From: Macrobrachium rosenbergii
Taxonomy: Eukaryota; Arthropoda; Malacostraca; Decapoda; Palaemonidae
Length of the DNA stretch: 64,000 bases
Direction of reading: 5' to 3'
NCBI RefSeq assembly: GCF_040412425.1
Contig: NC_089742.1
Coordinates: 73,313,625 to 73,377,624 of the forward strand
The notes under the pieces: generated by a model
What the model saw: the letters and a program-made list of their open reading frames with translations, nothing else
What the model was told of the DNA's origin: nothing
Databases searched by the model: none
Made by a program: the position numbers and the translations under genes
Shown: positions 35,009 to 46,690 of the stretch, in pieces
Layout of the letters: the number at the start of each line of letters is the position of its first letter
Position numbering within the stretch: position 1 is the first letter of the stretch

Positions 35009-38000
35009 CTCACAGTCGCATTTTTCTTGTTTTTATCTGTCTTACAGATAGATAAAAAAAATAGCCGTCCATAACAATGGACATTCCATGTTTCTTAAAA
35101 TATAGGCCGATTCGTGAGTAGACATTAAATTGGGCATAAAGTTCAGATGTTACATCTTCCTTGTCTTAGAAGGAAGTAGCGTAAAGAGTTAACCAAAATA
35201 GACCATAGAAAATGAGCTGCTTTCTGACATGCCTGCACACTTCAGAGGTATCAGTTGTACAATTCTAGATTTAAAAATTACATTATAAATTGGAAAAACC
35301 TAGCAATGTACGTTGTAGGATACAAACATCTAAAAGTATTTTATTCCAAAGAGCATATTCAATAATACAAAGGAGCTTTGAACTTAAAAATTGTGAGGGA
35401 GCGTAACTTTATCATCGATTTTTCAGTAATATTCATTCTTTCTAAGTTTTAAAGCTTTTCTGGCAACATTCAAGTAAACTTCTTGGCCTTCAGTTGGTCC
35501 ACCAGGTGGGTCCCCTCTTATCTGACGATTAATATAATTCCTCTTTCTTCTACATCGTAATTGTTTTCCAATAGATGTCTCATTAATTTCTTGTTGAATG
35601 TCTCCTAGTGTTTGCATGTTTTTAGATCTTGGGGAAATCGTCGAATAGTCTCTCGAAAAAATTCGCTGTCAAAGTGTAAGAAAAATCAATATCTATCAAA
35701 TATATTCACGACATTTACAAAATCATATAATAAATGGAGTATATAACGATCAATATCTATCATGGCGTCTTTGACGTTTTAAAGATTAAATATTTATACA
35801 GATCAGGTTGATAAGTTTTATAGTGAGTTAATGCAATGATTAGATATGAATTAGGCCATCCTACTGGCTTAGTCAGTTCCTGAAAGTGAAGTGGAGCGGA
35901 AACGCTCTACAGAACGTAAAGACAAACGCGAAAAGGCAAAAACAACATTAACCATTAACATTATCTAGGTGAATATCCAGGTTTATTTTCCTGTCGGCAG
36001 GCGTGTCGGATGAGCTCACAAGAAGAAGCCTATGCAATTTGAAGGGGTTACGTGAAGAGCGCGACCCCGAGGGAAATGCGAAAGAAATATGAGGACAGAA
36101 ACATGAGACGTCTCAAGCCCTGATGTCGCTGCTCTCGGCATACGATCACTGCGCCGCCGGTATTGATTTCTCATCATCAGAGGTCAACAGTTTTCACACA
36201 GATCGTCTCTCTTGTCGGCATTTATAACTCATTACGAACTTTTGTCGCCGTTGCTCAATATGAACCAGTCGCCCAACTTCTTGCCTTTATGGAAAAGTTA
36301 TCAACTTCATTTGTGTATCTTATTACATTAATGAGGGCAACTAAATGGAAAATTCTTTTATGCGAAATCTACCACCACAAAAAAATTCTTTGGTTCTTAT
36401 AAACTAGGTCGAGCCATACTGTGCTGATGCTAACAAAGTTCCTCATTAGCTAGATTAACGAAGAGCTTTGCATATGTTACAGTTTTGATTTAAACGTTAT
36501 TATTTAATCATAAAACCCAGAAAGCATGAAAAAATGTCACGCTAGGAAGTGCAGCATGTATTTGCTAACATATTAAGTATGGGAAATATTCCACATTAAA
36601 TAGAAAAAGATTTTAAGACACCAATACAGTGATTACTTTTCACAAAAGACCAACGTTTCTGTCTGCCGTGATGATAAAGAAAAGTAGTAGTGATAGGAAA
36701 TGTAAAAATCACCAAAAAAGGACAAAAGCATTAAAATCCAAAAGGTTACGTACAAAGAGAAAATTAACAGCAAAAATTTTCATATTTCCCCTTCTTAAAC
36801 CTTGTCCATCGTCTGTGCGTGTGTCTCTTCATCATATGATGATGGGATAGCATTGCTTCAGCAACCGCATAACTGTCATCAGACGTGGGGATGGAGTCGA
36901 ATTTCCTCCACTTAGACAAGCAACCGAGTGTTCCTTCTCATCCCCTCTACCTCGTCCTGGCAATTACATCACATCTGAACGTAACACAAAGTCTTTCTTC
37001 TGCAATGCATCGTGTCTTCCGCATGTTATGTTCTAAGTGCACAATTTCCTTCTACAGTTTTCGGGCAGAAAACCTACAGAACATTTTGTAACCTTCGACG
37101 AAAAAGCTTTTGGCGTGAGGAGTTGCTCGACGTGGCCACAAAAAATGAGATGCACGATAATGTAGCTGCTTATTTTTGGTATTTATATTAAGCAACTTGG
37201 TTTGAAAGTTACTGTATAAAACGATACGTCCTGGCTATGTAAATATCACGTTGCAACCACCAGAAATCACATTTAAATATATTTAGGTAGTTTGAACTTA
37301 ATTTCGTGAGTGTGAATTACTTGCTAATGGACATATCAATCATATTTCATGGATTTCATTCCTATAATTCTTTTCTGGTAATGTTGAAGTGAGCCTTGAC
37401 TCTATAATCCATTTTCTAAGGTTTGAAGGCTAAGGACATATTTGCTTGACCTCCAATGCCATAATCCAATACATAACCTGTTTTCTCTTATCTAGACCGT
37501 TTGTTTCTGGAATCAGGTCACAGATGAAATTAATCATTGTTTTAATTTTCATATGTCTACTCTTGCGACATTGCAATTTAACATGGTGTACTGTAAAGCA
37601 AGGTTTCATATTAATCCCAAGAGAAATTGGGCATGTGATTTCCATGAAATTATTCTTCAAAAGATGATAGCAATTATGCTGAATATTTGTGGCATGTTGC
37701 AACCCAATAAAATTAAGGAAATGTGGTTGTTATAGTCTCTTAAGCTCAAGATGTATTTTGCTATGAAATAACTTTAACCCACTGCTCAGGGAGGACTAGC
37801 TTGGCTGTAGTGTTTTTGATCAGCGTGTCATGTGCTCCCTGGAATCAGTACATCCCTGTACCGCAAGAGAAGAACGGTGAAATCAACCTTACGTACGTTC
37901 TAAGTAGCACTATATAGCTAAATAAACATGTTGAAGATTAATGGTAACTGTAATCAAATCTAAGTTAACAAAATTCGTTTGTTTTATCCCAAAAACTACC

Positions 38001-38069
38001 AAACATTTAACAAAAAGATGACTCTCCATTTTACTGTTCAGGTCGATAAGCTTCTTAACCATATTAGCT
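35009..38069. other. 3 kb of single-copy sequence, no confident gene
   Basis: The longest low-repeat stretch near the middle of the window. Frames of 60-90 codons occur on both strands, often overlapping antisense (37430-37702 minus with 37446-37667 plus), and none has a motif. A 64-codon minus frame (35423-35617) is hydrophilic with the phrase RGDPPGGPTEGQEVYL, but I recognise no family. Confidence 0.35.
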
Positions 38070-38279
38070 TTAAGCTTGACTGCCTCGACTTTTCAGAAAG
38101 TTGTTCGCAAGCAATTTAAAATGCTCACTCTTGGGACCCAGTACATTTACTACCCCTCCATTATTAGCTAATGATGGTATTTTCCTGTTATTTTTTAAAA
38201 GATATCTAGCATCTTTCATACTTTGGACAGTTACCCCCTTTTTTTTACTGGAGAAGTCCGAAAACTTGGCCTGCTCCAA
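38070..38279 (-). pseudogene. possible non-LTR retrotransposon linker fragment upstream of an RT
   Basis: The 69-codon minus frame contains IPSLANNGGVVNVLGPKSEH then FKLLANNF. This resembles the stretch between endonuclease and RT in non-LTR elements (IP.L...G.....P..KA..LA..F). The match is short and no RT follows in frame, so this is tentative. Confidence 0.3.
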
Positions 38280-38588
38280 AGGACGATTGAAAATTTTAAA
38301 AATTTACGAGATGGTGTGCTCCCTTTCCTCTAGAAAGTTGATCGTTAATCTTCTGTACATACACCTTGAATAGAAATACTTGCCCTATGAAATCCATTGT
38401 GCAAACAGAAAATACTTAGTTACTTCGATACTCTCTTAGCTTTAACTAGTTACACAAACACAAATGTAATAACAATGTAATAAGGACTCCAGCCTTGTTC
38501 AGCCTCACTTAACCAGAAGGTCCCTATTATGAACTTCAGAACTTAGGTGTTGGAGGTTATCCACTTCAACTAATTCTTCAGTTTACTG

Positions 38589-38964
38589 CGACTGGGACAG
38601 GCAGTTGCTGTAGATGGCTATTTTACAGAGCCTAAAAGATTGACATCAGCAGTGCATTCCACAAGGTAGTGTTCTGGGACTGTTAACATGAGATTCTGAC
38701 ATCAGCAGTGCATTCCACAAGGTACTGTTCTGGGACTGTTAACATGAGATTTTGACATCAGCAGTGCATTCCACAAGGTAGTGTTCTGGGACTGTTAACA
38801 TGAGATTTCTGAATTTGCACATAAAATAGTATAATGTACAGATAATGCAACACTTGTAACAACAGTATACTTCCAACTATTCCAAAATCAAGTAGCTGCT
38901 AGACTGGAATACGAAGTTAACCACAGAAGGTTCAAAACCTCCCTGTATCAAGGAAAAGCAGAAA
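38589..38964 (+). pseudogene. decayed non-LTR RT fragment with an internal triplication
   Basis: Reads GQAVAVDGYFTEPKRLTSA, then after a frameshift CIPQGSVLGLLT, the conserved PQGS(V/I)LGP block of non-LTR RTs. After two more copies of that 56-bp piece it continues with IV-stop-CTDNATLV, the eroded Y-A-D-D block. The order and wording match the better-preserved RT at 63-64 kb (QQQVAVAGIFSEPRSIVSEV, PQGSVLGP, VQYADDSTLV), so the two are copies of one family. Stops, shifts and the A-D-D change (T-D-N) mean it is dead. It ends where HR copy 7 begins. Confidence 0.8.
38641..38808 (+). repeat. 56-bp triplication inside the RT fragment
   Basis: Three units starting at 38641, 38697 and 38753, each opening TGACATCAGCAGTGCATTCC. 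They differ at only one or two bases, so the duplication is recent relative to the decay of the RT. Confidence 0.95.
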
Positions 38965-39354
38965 CTAGTAAAAAATGCGCCGAAGTTTCTTCGGCACAAT
39001 CGAGTTTTCTGTACAGCGTATAATCAAGACCACCAAAAATAGGTCTATCTTTCGGTGGTCTAGGTATAATGCTGTATGAAACTTTAACCACGGCCCTGTG
39101 GTGGCCTGTCCTATATCGTTGCCAGACGTACGATTATGACTAAATTTAACCTTCAATAAAATAAAAACTACTGAGGCTAGAGGGCTGTAATTTGTTATGT
39201 TTGGTGACTGATTGGCGGGTGGATGATCAACATATCAATCTGCAGCTCTCTAGCCTCAGTAGTTTTTAAGATCTGAGGGTGGAACGGAAAAAGTGCGGAC
39301 GGACAGACAAAAAGACAACGCCTTCTCAATAGTTTTCTTTGACAGGAAACTAAG
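38965..39354 (-). repeat. HR element copy 7, subtype with an extra hairpin
   Basis: Reverse copy from AAAAAATGCGCCGAAG to AGTTTTCTTTGACAGGAAAC. Compared with other copies it carries an extra segment (about 39026-39065) that folds as GACCACC...GGTGGTC. Copy 10 has the same extra segment, so they form a subfamily. Confidence 0.9.
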
Positions 39355-40288
39355 AATGAGGGTTTGCTATGAAGGTAGTAATAATTTTGAATATTAAATT
39401 TCACGGTTACAAGGTTCAAGAAAAATAAAAGCAGGAAGCAAAAATCTGAGAATGACTGATTTCCTTATCAATTAGGCGGAGGATTTCTCTTTTTGAGTTC
39501 AACAGAAGATATCACCTCCAGAAAAGAGGCAGGGAAGCCATCCTCCATTGAAGACCAAGAGGCTGACAGAATATGTAAGAGCAACCGTTTGATGAAACCT
39601 TGAGTTAGTCATGGCCCGGAAGGAGAGAAAAGATGTAGCACCCTAAATGTGAATACAGCATTTCAAAGATATACAAACAAGGTTAATATAAACTTCTGAT
39701 TGTTACAATGAAGAAAATTCTATGTTATTTAAGAATACATCTTATATTTCAAGAGCAAATTTTTCAAAGTACCTTTAAAATACACTAATCATCCAAAATG
39801 TTGATAAAAGTCAGTGGCCAAAATTAGATTTTCATAAAAAAAAAAGAATGACAGAACTGAATGGGAAAAGAGATTGAGAAGTGAGTAGAAACTATATTTT
39901 GGAAACGGAATTCTACTGAATTACATGATCATCATTTGTGTAAGCTCAGAAGATCAGAGTTCATAAGTGAAGAAAGAGTAATCTGAGAATGATTTTCAAC
40001 CATGAAAAAAAAAAAGCTGGGCTGTGAATATTGAAGGAAATGGAAGGATGGAACATCGGTAAAACCAGGAATTGGAATAGAGGAATACTTGAGGTCACTG
40101 ATAAAGAGGAAAAAAATTAAGTGAGAGAACAGAAACCTGAAGAACACTTCTAGAGATGGGGAGGGGTACAGATGTAACACCCTTAACAAAATATATATAA
40201 TTTTTTTTTAAACTCGAAATTTGGCTAATAGAACCTTATAATAGAAAATGCCAATTACTAAACCACCAATGAGAAAGGACCAAGCATC
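39355..40288. other. unique sequence, nothing recognised
   Basis: AT-rich. The 85-codon minus frame (39932-40189) is hydrophobic and Phe/Ser-rich with no motif. Confidence 0.4.
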
Positions 40289-40301
40289 AGTAAGACAAAG
40301 A

Positions 40302-40581
40302 GTTCCTCATTTGACGGGTGGGTATCGTTCTCAGCTAGCACTCTGCTGGCCCCGCGTTCGATTCTCCGACCGGCCGATGAAGAATTAGAGGAATTTATTT
40401 CTGGCGATAGAAATTCATTCCTTGTAATAATGTGGTTCGGATTCCACAATAAGATGTAGGTCCCGTTGCTAGGTAACCAATTGGTTTTTAGCCACGTAAA
40501 ATAAATCTAATCCCTTGTGCCAGCCCTAGGAGAGCTGTTAATCAGCTCAGTGGTCTGGTTAAACTAAGGTATACTTAACTT
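40302..40581 (+). mobile_element. SINE-A copy 2 with probable TSD
   Basis: Flanked by AGTAAGACAAAGA (40289-40301) and AGTGAGACAAAGA (40582-40594), 12 of 13 matching. Head GTTCCTCATTTGACGGGTGG, B-box-like GCGTTCGATTCTCCG, body ending AACTAAGGTATACTTAAC. Confidence 0.9.
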
Positions 40582-40772
40582 AGTGAGACAAAGAAGGTCA
40601 CCAGAAAACTTGATTGCAGAAGTCACACTAGTCATTCAAAAGGCAGACTTTGGTAAGAACGGACGCCAAGAGAAACAGAACGGCAGTTTGAAGGACCACA
40701 GCTGTAACCCTTCTTTGGAACTGACTGAGCAAGAGCACGTTTTCACGAGGATGTATAAGAAACGACAACATA

Positions 40773-41163
40773 AACAAGTGAAAAATGCGCCGAAGTTTCT
40801 TCGGCGCAATCGAGTTTTCTGTACAGCATGTAATTCTGCATGAAACTCTCAGCCACGGCCCATAAAACTCTCAGCAGCGGCTCATGAAATTTTTAGCCAC
40901 GGCCCGTAGGTGGCCTGTGTTGTTGGCAACTATAGTGGTACAAGACGCACGATCATGGCTAACTTTAACTTTAAATAAAATAAAAACTACTGAGGCTAGA
41001 GGTCTGCAATTTGCTATGATTGATGATTGGAGGGTGGATGATCGGCATGCCAATTTGCAGCCCTCTATCCTCAGTAGTTTTTAAGATATGAAAGCGGACA
41101 GAATAAGTGAGGACGGACAGACAAATAGACATCTCGATAATTTTCTTTTGAAGGAAACTAAAA
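40773..41163 (-). repeat. HR element copy 8
   Basis: Full reverse copy. The CAGCCACGGCCCATAAAACT segment is tandemly repeated with variation. The last hairpin is degraded (TTTTGAAGGAAACTAAAA). Confidence 0.9.
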
Positions 41164-41617
41164 TGACAAACAACAGTAACAAATTTACCTTCAAACTCCT
41201 GAAGGAATCATAAAGGAATAATATCCAGGCTGTAGGATTACAGGTAGGAAGGATCCTTGTCGCCCTTTTTTAGATGTCAACGTTCACCGTGCTCGAAATG
41301 TCTTTCAGTTTGCTGTTAGCAGGAAGCCTATAAATGTATATTCATATATTCAAAATGATCCAAATCATAGTGATAAAGTAAAGAAGGCTACTTTTTTTAT
41401 ATTGTAACAACATATCTCGTTGATACTGAAACAATATACCTTGGAGAAATCTTACTGAATCTGTTGTAATAAAATATCATTGCGAATCAATAAATGTAAG
41501 CCTAGGAATGTATTAGCCCGACGTCTTTGTTGTTAAGGAGATTTCTGTTTCTGTATAATCAGCCGCTCAGCTGTTTCTGTCTTTTATGCTGGTATTAACT
41601 GGTTTCCTTGTATAACA
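41164..41617. other. unique sequence, nothing recognised
   Basis: No gene or repeat recognised. Confidence 0.45.
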
Positions 41618-41897
41618 GTTCCTCCTAGGAAGGGTCGGTATAGTTCTCGGCTAGCACTCTGCTGGGCTGGCGTTCGAGTCTCCGGCCGACCAATGAAGAA
41701 TTAGAGGAATTTATTTCTGGTGATAGAAATTCATTTCTCGGTACAATGTGGTTCGGATTCCACAATAAGCTGTAGGTCCCGTTGCTAGGTAACCAATTGG
41801 TTCTTAGCCACGTAAAATAAGTCTAATCCTTCGGGCCAGCCCTCTCTAGGAGAGCTGTTAATCAGCTCACTGGTCTGGTTAAAATAAGGTATACTTT
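41618..41897 (+). mobile_element. SINE-A copy 3
   Basis: Head GTTCCTCCTAGGAAGGGTCG, B-box-like GCGTTCGAGTCTCCG, body as in the other copies, ending AAATAAGGTATACTT. A possible 8-bp TSD TTTCCTTG lies at 41603-41610 and 41898-41905, but the fit at the left edge is loose. Confidence 0.88.
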
Positions 41898-41911
41898 TTT
41901 CCTTGAGGGAT

Positions 41912-42044
41912 TGTCCGTTTCCATACTGGCACTGGAAGGATGACATGGAAGAACGACACATGTAACACTGTTCATATGTAACTTTTTCTCTGTCAGTCTG
42001 TCTCTTTACTCTTTAAAAATTTCATTCTCACTTTTACGCATAGT

Positions 42045-42108
<64 letters not shown>

Positions 42109-42229
42109 CCATGTCCATACGGATATCGGAAGGACAACATATCTAATACTGTTCATACATAGTTTTTCCTCTATCAGTTAATCTTTCTCTTACTTTTTTC
42201 GATTTCATTCTTCTCCCTTTTACGAAAAG

Positions 42230-42296
<67 letters not shown>

Positions 42297-42417
42297 CCAT
42301 GTCCATACGGACATCGGAAGGGTGACAAATGTCATACTGTTCGTAAATAAGTTATCCTTTATCAGTCGCTATCTCTTGTCTATTACTCTTTAATTTCATT
42401 CTTCTACCTTTTACGCA

Positions 42418-42473
<56 letters not shown>

Positions 42474-42590
42474 CCATGTCCATCCGGATTGTTCATAAAC
42501 AAGTTATCCTTTATCAGTCGGCCTGTTTCTTGTCTATTACTCTTTAATTTCATTCTTCCCCCTTTTACGCAAAGTCTCTCTCTTTCTCTG
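41912..42590 (+). repeat. composite array: (CT)n with a ~120-bp spacer, about 4 units
   Basis: Each unit has CCATTTCCATGTCCATACGG, then a CATCGGAAGG-like piece, ACTGTTCATA, TATCAGTC, CTCTTTAATTTCATTCTTC and CTTTTACGCAAAGT, then (CT)n. CT tracts lie at about 42049-42103, 42232-42291 and 42420-42468. The first unit is diverged and the last lacks a middle piece. Unit length is about 180 bp. Confidence 0.93.
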
Positions 42591-42677
42591 ATTTTTTTTT
42601 CTATCTAACATTAGCCCTCGCAGATACTAACGACTGGTATAGCTAATAGTTATAATACCTGTCCCAAAGAAAACTCT

Positions 42678-42708
<31 letters not shown>

Positions 42709-43178
42709 ATAAAGGACGCGCAGGAAGGGTAAAGGTGGGGGAGAGGAGGGGACAAACCAAAAATAAAATTCCGCGCTTTTAAGGACAGCTGAAACTAACA
42801 AATATATCACAAGAATTTGACGAGAAACACAATTCCTGGAAGCGCTTACATTTACATCCAAATGCCCTCTATCATATTTGGCTTTCATGAAAGATTTTGC
42901 TTACACCTGTATATTGTCAGATGGTCGATGAACGGCGTAAGAGTGTTCCAGCTTGAACGAGGGACCTTTAAATAAACAAGACTTTTGAATTAGTTAACCA
43001 ATTTGCACTTCTTCGCGGTTCTGACACGGGAGTGGGTGGTTTTTTGAAATAAGGATTCCGTTCTTATGAGTATTACAATATATAATGGCATATCTTTCCC
43101 ACGAGTCTGTGGTTATTCTTTTTCTAGCAATTACCATCCTCAAGGCATTTCCGTTGTCTTCCCCCCAAACACACATAT

Positions 43179-43230
<52 letters not shown>

Positions 43231-43668
43231 GTTAGATACGTATACAAGCGCTGCATTAAGATACAAGGTTCTGAGTACTTACTTTGGTTAAATCATTTAA
43301 CTGTAACAGGTGTTATAACATACCTGAAAGAAAAAAAGAAACCATTTTAAATAACCTTACTATTCCGTTTTTTATACTATATGAAAAATAAGCATCGTTT
43401 TTAACCAACCAAATCCAGCTGAGGCACTAATTAAGGATGTTTGTGGAGTACCTTCAGCTCCTAGCTACACCCACTATTTGAGCTTTCATGTGTACTTTCC
43501 TTTCTTCTACTACTTCTTAGTACACCTGTGGGCGTTCTCTCAGTTTCTCCTTTAGGTCTTCATCTCATTTGTCTTTGGTAATTACATTTAATGTGTGCGT
43601 GTGTTCAGTGTGGAGGCATATGCTTTTATGCATATTTATTTTTAAAATTTCATTGTCATTATTCATTT
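42591..43668. repeat. unique sequence with (TG)n and (TA)n microsatellites
   Basis: (TG)n at about 42678-42704 and (TA)n at about 43180-43228. The remainder is unique with no gene seen. Confidence 0.8.
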
Positions 43669-43778
43669 AGTCCCAGTGCTTGGCCAATGGCCCAGACCTG
43701 GTACACCATTTCATTTTAATCCTTCGGGCCAGCCCTGTGAGAGCCGTTAATCAGCTCATTGGTCTGGTTCAACTATTT

Positions 43779-43835
<57 letters not shown>

Positions 43836-43936
43836 GGCCGTCCAAGCGTTTCAACTCCTTTCACGGTCTTAAGCGTTGAATGGCTAAAAAAGCTAAAAGT
43901 GCCCGAGTGCTTGGTTTTGTAGTCTAAATTTCATGA
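43669..43936. repeat. nested repeat fragments: SINE-B piece, SINE-A tail, (AAT)n, SINE-B-like piece
   Basis: 43669-43698 is a minus-strand scrap of SINE-B (TCCCAGTGCTTGGCCAATGG). 43715-43776 is a plus-strand SINE-A tail (CCTTCGGGCCAGCCCTGTGA then TCAGCTCATTGGTCTGGTT). (AAT)n fills 43779-43835. 43837-43927 is a minus-strand SINE-B-like piece containing GTCTTAAGCGTTGAATGGCT, matching the end of the copy at 57806-58051. Confidence 0.8.
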
Positions 43937-43937
43937 T

Positions 43938-44250
43938 AAAATGGAATAGAACACAGAATTTTGGCCAAAAGGCCAAATGCTGGGGACCTATGAGGTCACT
44001 CAGCACTGAAATGGAAACTGACAGTAAGAAGGTTTGAAAGGTGCAACAAGAGGAAAACCTTGCAGTTGCAATATGAAACAACTGCTAGGAGAGGGTGGAA
44101 AGTAAGATAGAAGAAAGATAATAAGAATGGAGGTACAGTAAAAGAAATGAAAGGGTTGAGCTTTGGGCCAAAGGGGCGCTGCAAAGAACCTTAAGTAATG
44201 CCTATGGTGCACCGCATGAGGTGCACTGATGACTCTACCCCCTTACGGGG
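43938..44250 (+). mobile_element. SINE-B copy 5, full length with 10-bp TSD
   Basis: Perfect 10-bp direct repeats ATTTCATGAT at 43928-43937 and 44251-44260 define both ends. From AAATGGAATAGAACACAGAA it runs through TTGGCCAAAAGGCCAAATGC, the purine-rich body and the GTGCACCGCATGAGGTGCAC palindrome, to the terminal CCCCCTTACGGGG hairpin. There is no poly-A tail. This copy fixes the family length at about 313 bp. Confidence 0.93.
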
Positions 44251-44292
44251 ATTTCATGATTAATTCATTCCTTCTAATCAGCTGAATAGATC

Positions 44293-44294
<2 letters not shown>

Positions 44295-44362
<68 letters not shown>
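44295..44362. repeat. (CT)n microsatellite
   Basis: Uninterrupted CT dinucleotides. Confidence 0.99.
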
Positions 44363-44366
<4 letters not shown>

Positions 44367-44947
44367 GGTTCCCCTACGAGATAACAATTCAGAGACAACA
44401 TGTAAAAGTTTTATGGCTTTCCTCAACATTTTTCCGAGCTCATTTCTAGTTTTTATTCTTATTAGTGGAGCCTCACATTTAAATTTGGAAATAAGAATCG
44501 ATTAAGTAATTACCATTAAAAATAATCCGACAAATTCATGGAATTATATCCTGACGTTACTGATTCAATTAAAAATGAAATTGAGGGTGAGGCTATATGT
44601 GCATAAAGAAGACTTTTTTAAAATTTTTTGTCCAATTAGACAACAGCACAGACTGGTATGAGCAAAATGCCAAACTCATTAACTGTAGACCGGAAATGAA
44701 AACGGACCTAAAATACATCTAATGAAAGTGCCAGCAAATTCCGCACGAAAGTTAAGTATTGTACTTAAACGTGACCTCGTCGTGATTATGGTGACACGGG
44801 TTCGTTTCTCGCTACCGGACATCATAACCACTTCAAATTTCTTGCACTTGAATCTTAAGGCTTTGCAGCGAAAAGCGTATCGAAAAATGTGCGAAGAATT
44901 CGGGAAGTTACGGGGGCATTGTGGCTATTACAATTACACACACACAT
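44363..44947. other. unique sequence, nothing recognised
   Basis: The plus frame at 44722-44967 has an ordinary composition (KVPANSARKLSIVLKRDLVV) but no motif or splice signal, and it runs into the TA tract. Confidence 0.4.
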
Positions 44948-45093
<146 letters not shown>

Positions 45094-45145
45094 CCTATCA
45101 TATTACACAATTATTTATTAATTATTTACACAATTATCTGTGCAT

Positions 45146-45245
45146 TAACAGGACCTCATTGAAACTGGATGGTATCTAGCGGAGACATTCAATACTGAAT
45201 AAATACCTCCGCTAGATACAATCCGGTTTCAATGAGGTCCTGTTA
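45146..45245. repeat. 39-bp inverted repeat with 22-base loop
   Basis: The left arm 45146-45184 (TAACAGGACCTCATTGAAAC and on) and the right arm 45207-45245 are complementary apart from two positions. The loop is 45185-45206. It lies between two TA tracts. Confidence 0.93.
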
Positions 45246-45483
45246 GTAAAAGAAAAAAAAAAAATATATATATATATATATATACTATCTTATGACTGAA
45301 CTGATAGAGATAAGATATTAAGGGTTAACAACTCACACCGGAATACCTTTTACCCGAAGGTATTCTGTCCCGAGTTATTAAAACTTGTAATAATTAAAGC
45401 AAAGTGTGTTAAGGAGACTGGCTGTTCGAGCATAAAAGAGATCTGTTGCAGGGTCTGTTATGTTTCCTTTGAAAGGACTTTGG

Positions 45484-45762
45484 TGTTCCTCATTGGACGG
45501 GTGGGTTTTTCTCAGCTAGCACTCTGCTGGCCCCGCATTCGATTCTCCGACCGGCCAATGAAGAATTAGAGGAATTTATTTCTGGTGATAGAAATTCATT
45601 TCTCGGTATAATGTGGTTCGGATTCCACAATAAGCTGTAGGTCCCGTTGCTAGGTAAACAATTGGTTCTTAGCCACGTAAAATAAGTCTAATCCTTCGGG
45701 CCAGGCCTAGGAGAGCTGTTAATCAGCTCAGTGGTCTGGTTAAACTAAGGTATACTTAACTC
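45484..45762 (+). mobile_element. SINE-A copy 4 with perfect 14-bp TSD
   Basis: TGAAAGGACTTTGG at 45470-45483 and again at 45763-45776 is a perfect 14-bp TSD. Head TGTTCCTCATTGGACGGGTG, B-box-like GCATTCGATTCTCCG, body and end GGTATACTTAACTC. This is the reference copy for the family at about 279 bp. Confidence 0.95.
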
Positions 45763-45776
45763 TGAAAGGACTTTGG

Positions 45777-46489
45777 AATAGCTGATGTCTGCAGATGGTG
45801 CGGTTTAGACTCGCATCATTGAAGAGAAACCGCAGAGAATAGTGAAAAACGCTAAAGTGCTTCAAGAGAAGAAAGCTGAATATGAATGGGCAAGGGTAAG
45901 AAGGTTACGAGGATAACTCATGGAAGCCAGGCAGTGGCGTAACGCCGGGGCTAAGGGGGAGACACTCTGGCATCTTTTCAGCAGGTCTGGTCTGGCATAA
46001 TTTAGATTTGTTATTAGCGAATTCGCTTCTAACAAAGTTGGTAGGGTTCCGTTATAAATCTGCTGTGTTGTTTCAGTTTTAGCTTTATGAAATAAAATAA
46101 ATGATGTAGATGTTAGGTTTAAAATGTGCATTTAGTTTTCACCACTTTAATACTTTTTAGCAAGGGAACAGCACTTTCAGAGTCCGCCCCGGGCTCCACT
46201 ATTGCTACTTACGCCACTGAAGCCGGGAACTTGCAGCAGTGAATGTTAGTTTGGATAGGTCACAAGACAAGAATGTCCACGAAAACAAGAGATGGAATTT
46301 ATGAATGAAGGAAATATTCATTTAAACATATTTTGTTGAAATAAGCGGGGTTCTTAAATGCAAATGAAAAATAAAGATGGAAGTTGCAGAGATACAGTAA
46401 TTGCTCAGTGGACTGAAATAATAATAAATAAATATGAAGACACAGAATTGCCAACAAAGCTAGCAAAGGTGAAAAGATGGATCAAAGCA
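45777..46489. other. unique sequence, nothing recognised
   Basis: The 89-codon minus frame (45862-46131) shows no motif. Confidence 0.4.
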
Positions 46490-46690
46490 TTTTGAATAAG
46501 TGTGATCATGTGGAAAGAATGGATGATGATAAGCTGCCAACAAGAGAGTCATTCAGAATGCACGGAAGCAGTAAGACAGGAAGATCGTTAAGTACTGGCA
46601 AGATGGACTGGAAAAGGGTACTGAAGTGTCTTCGACCCAGGTATGTGGAAGCGCTGGTGCTGATAAGGTCTTCTAAACAAGAGGTTCATT
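46490..46690 (+). pseudogene. possible non-LTR RT tail fragment
   Basis: Reads CDHVERMDDDKLPTRESF then GSSKTGRSLSTGKMDWKRVL. The motif resembles the C-terminal GHV.RM.DD.LP.....G.R..GRP...W.D tail of RTE or related non-LTR elements. Only this block is visible, and the usual LRW before GHV is not. Confidence 0.45.

Noticed and set aside
37430..37702. 90-codon minus frame with a 73-codon plus frame opposite
   Set aside because: Mutually antisense frames of similar length, without motifs, are expected by chance in sequence of this composition.
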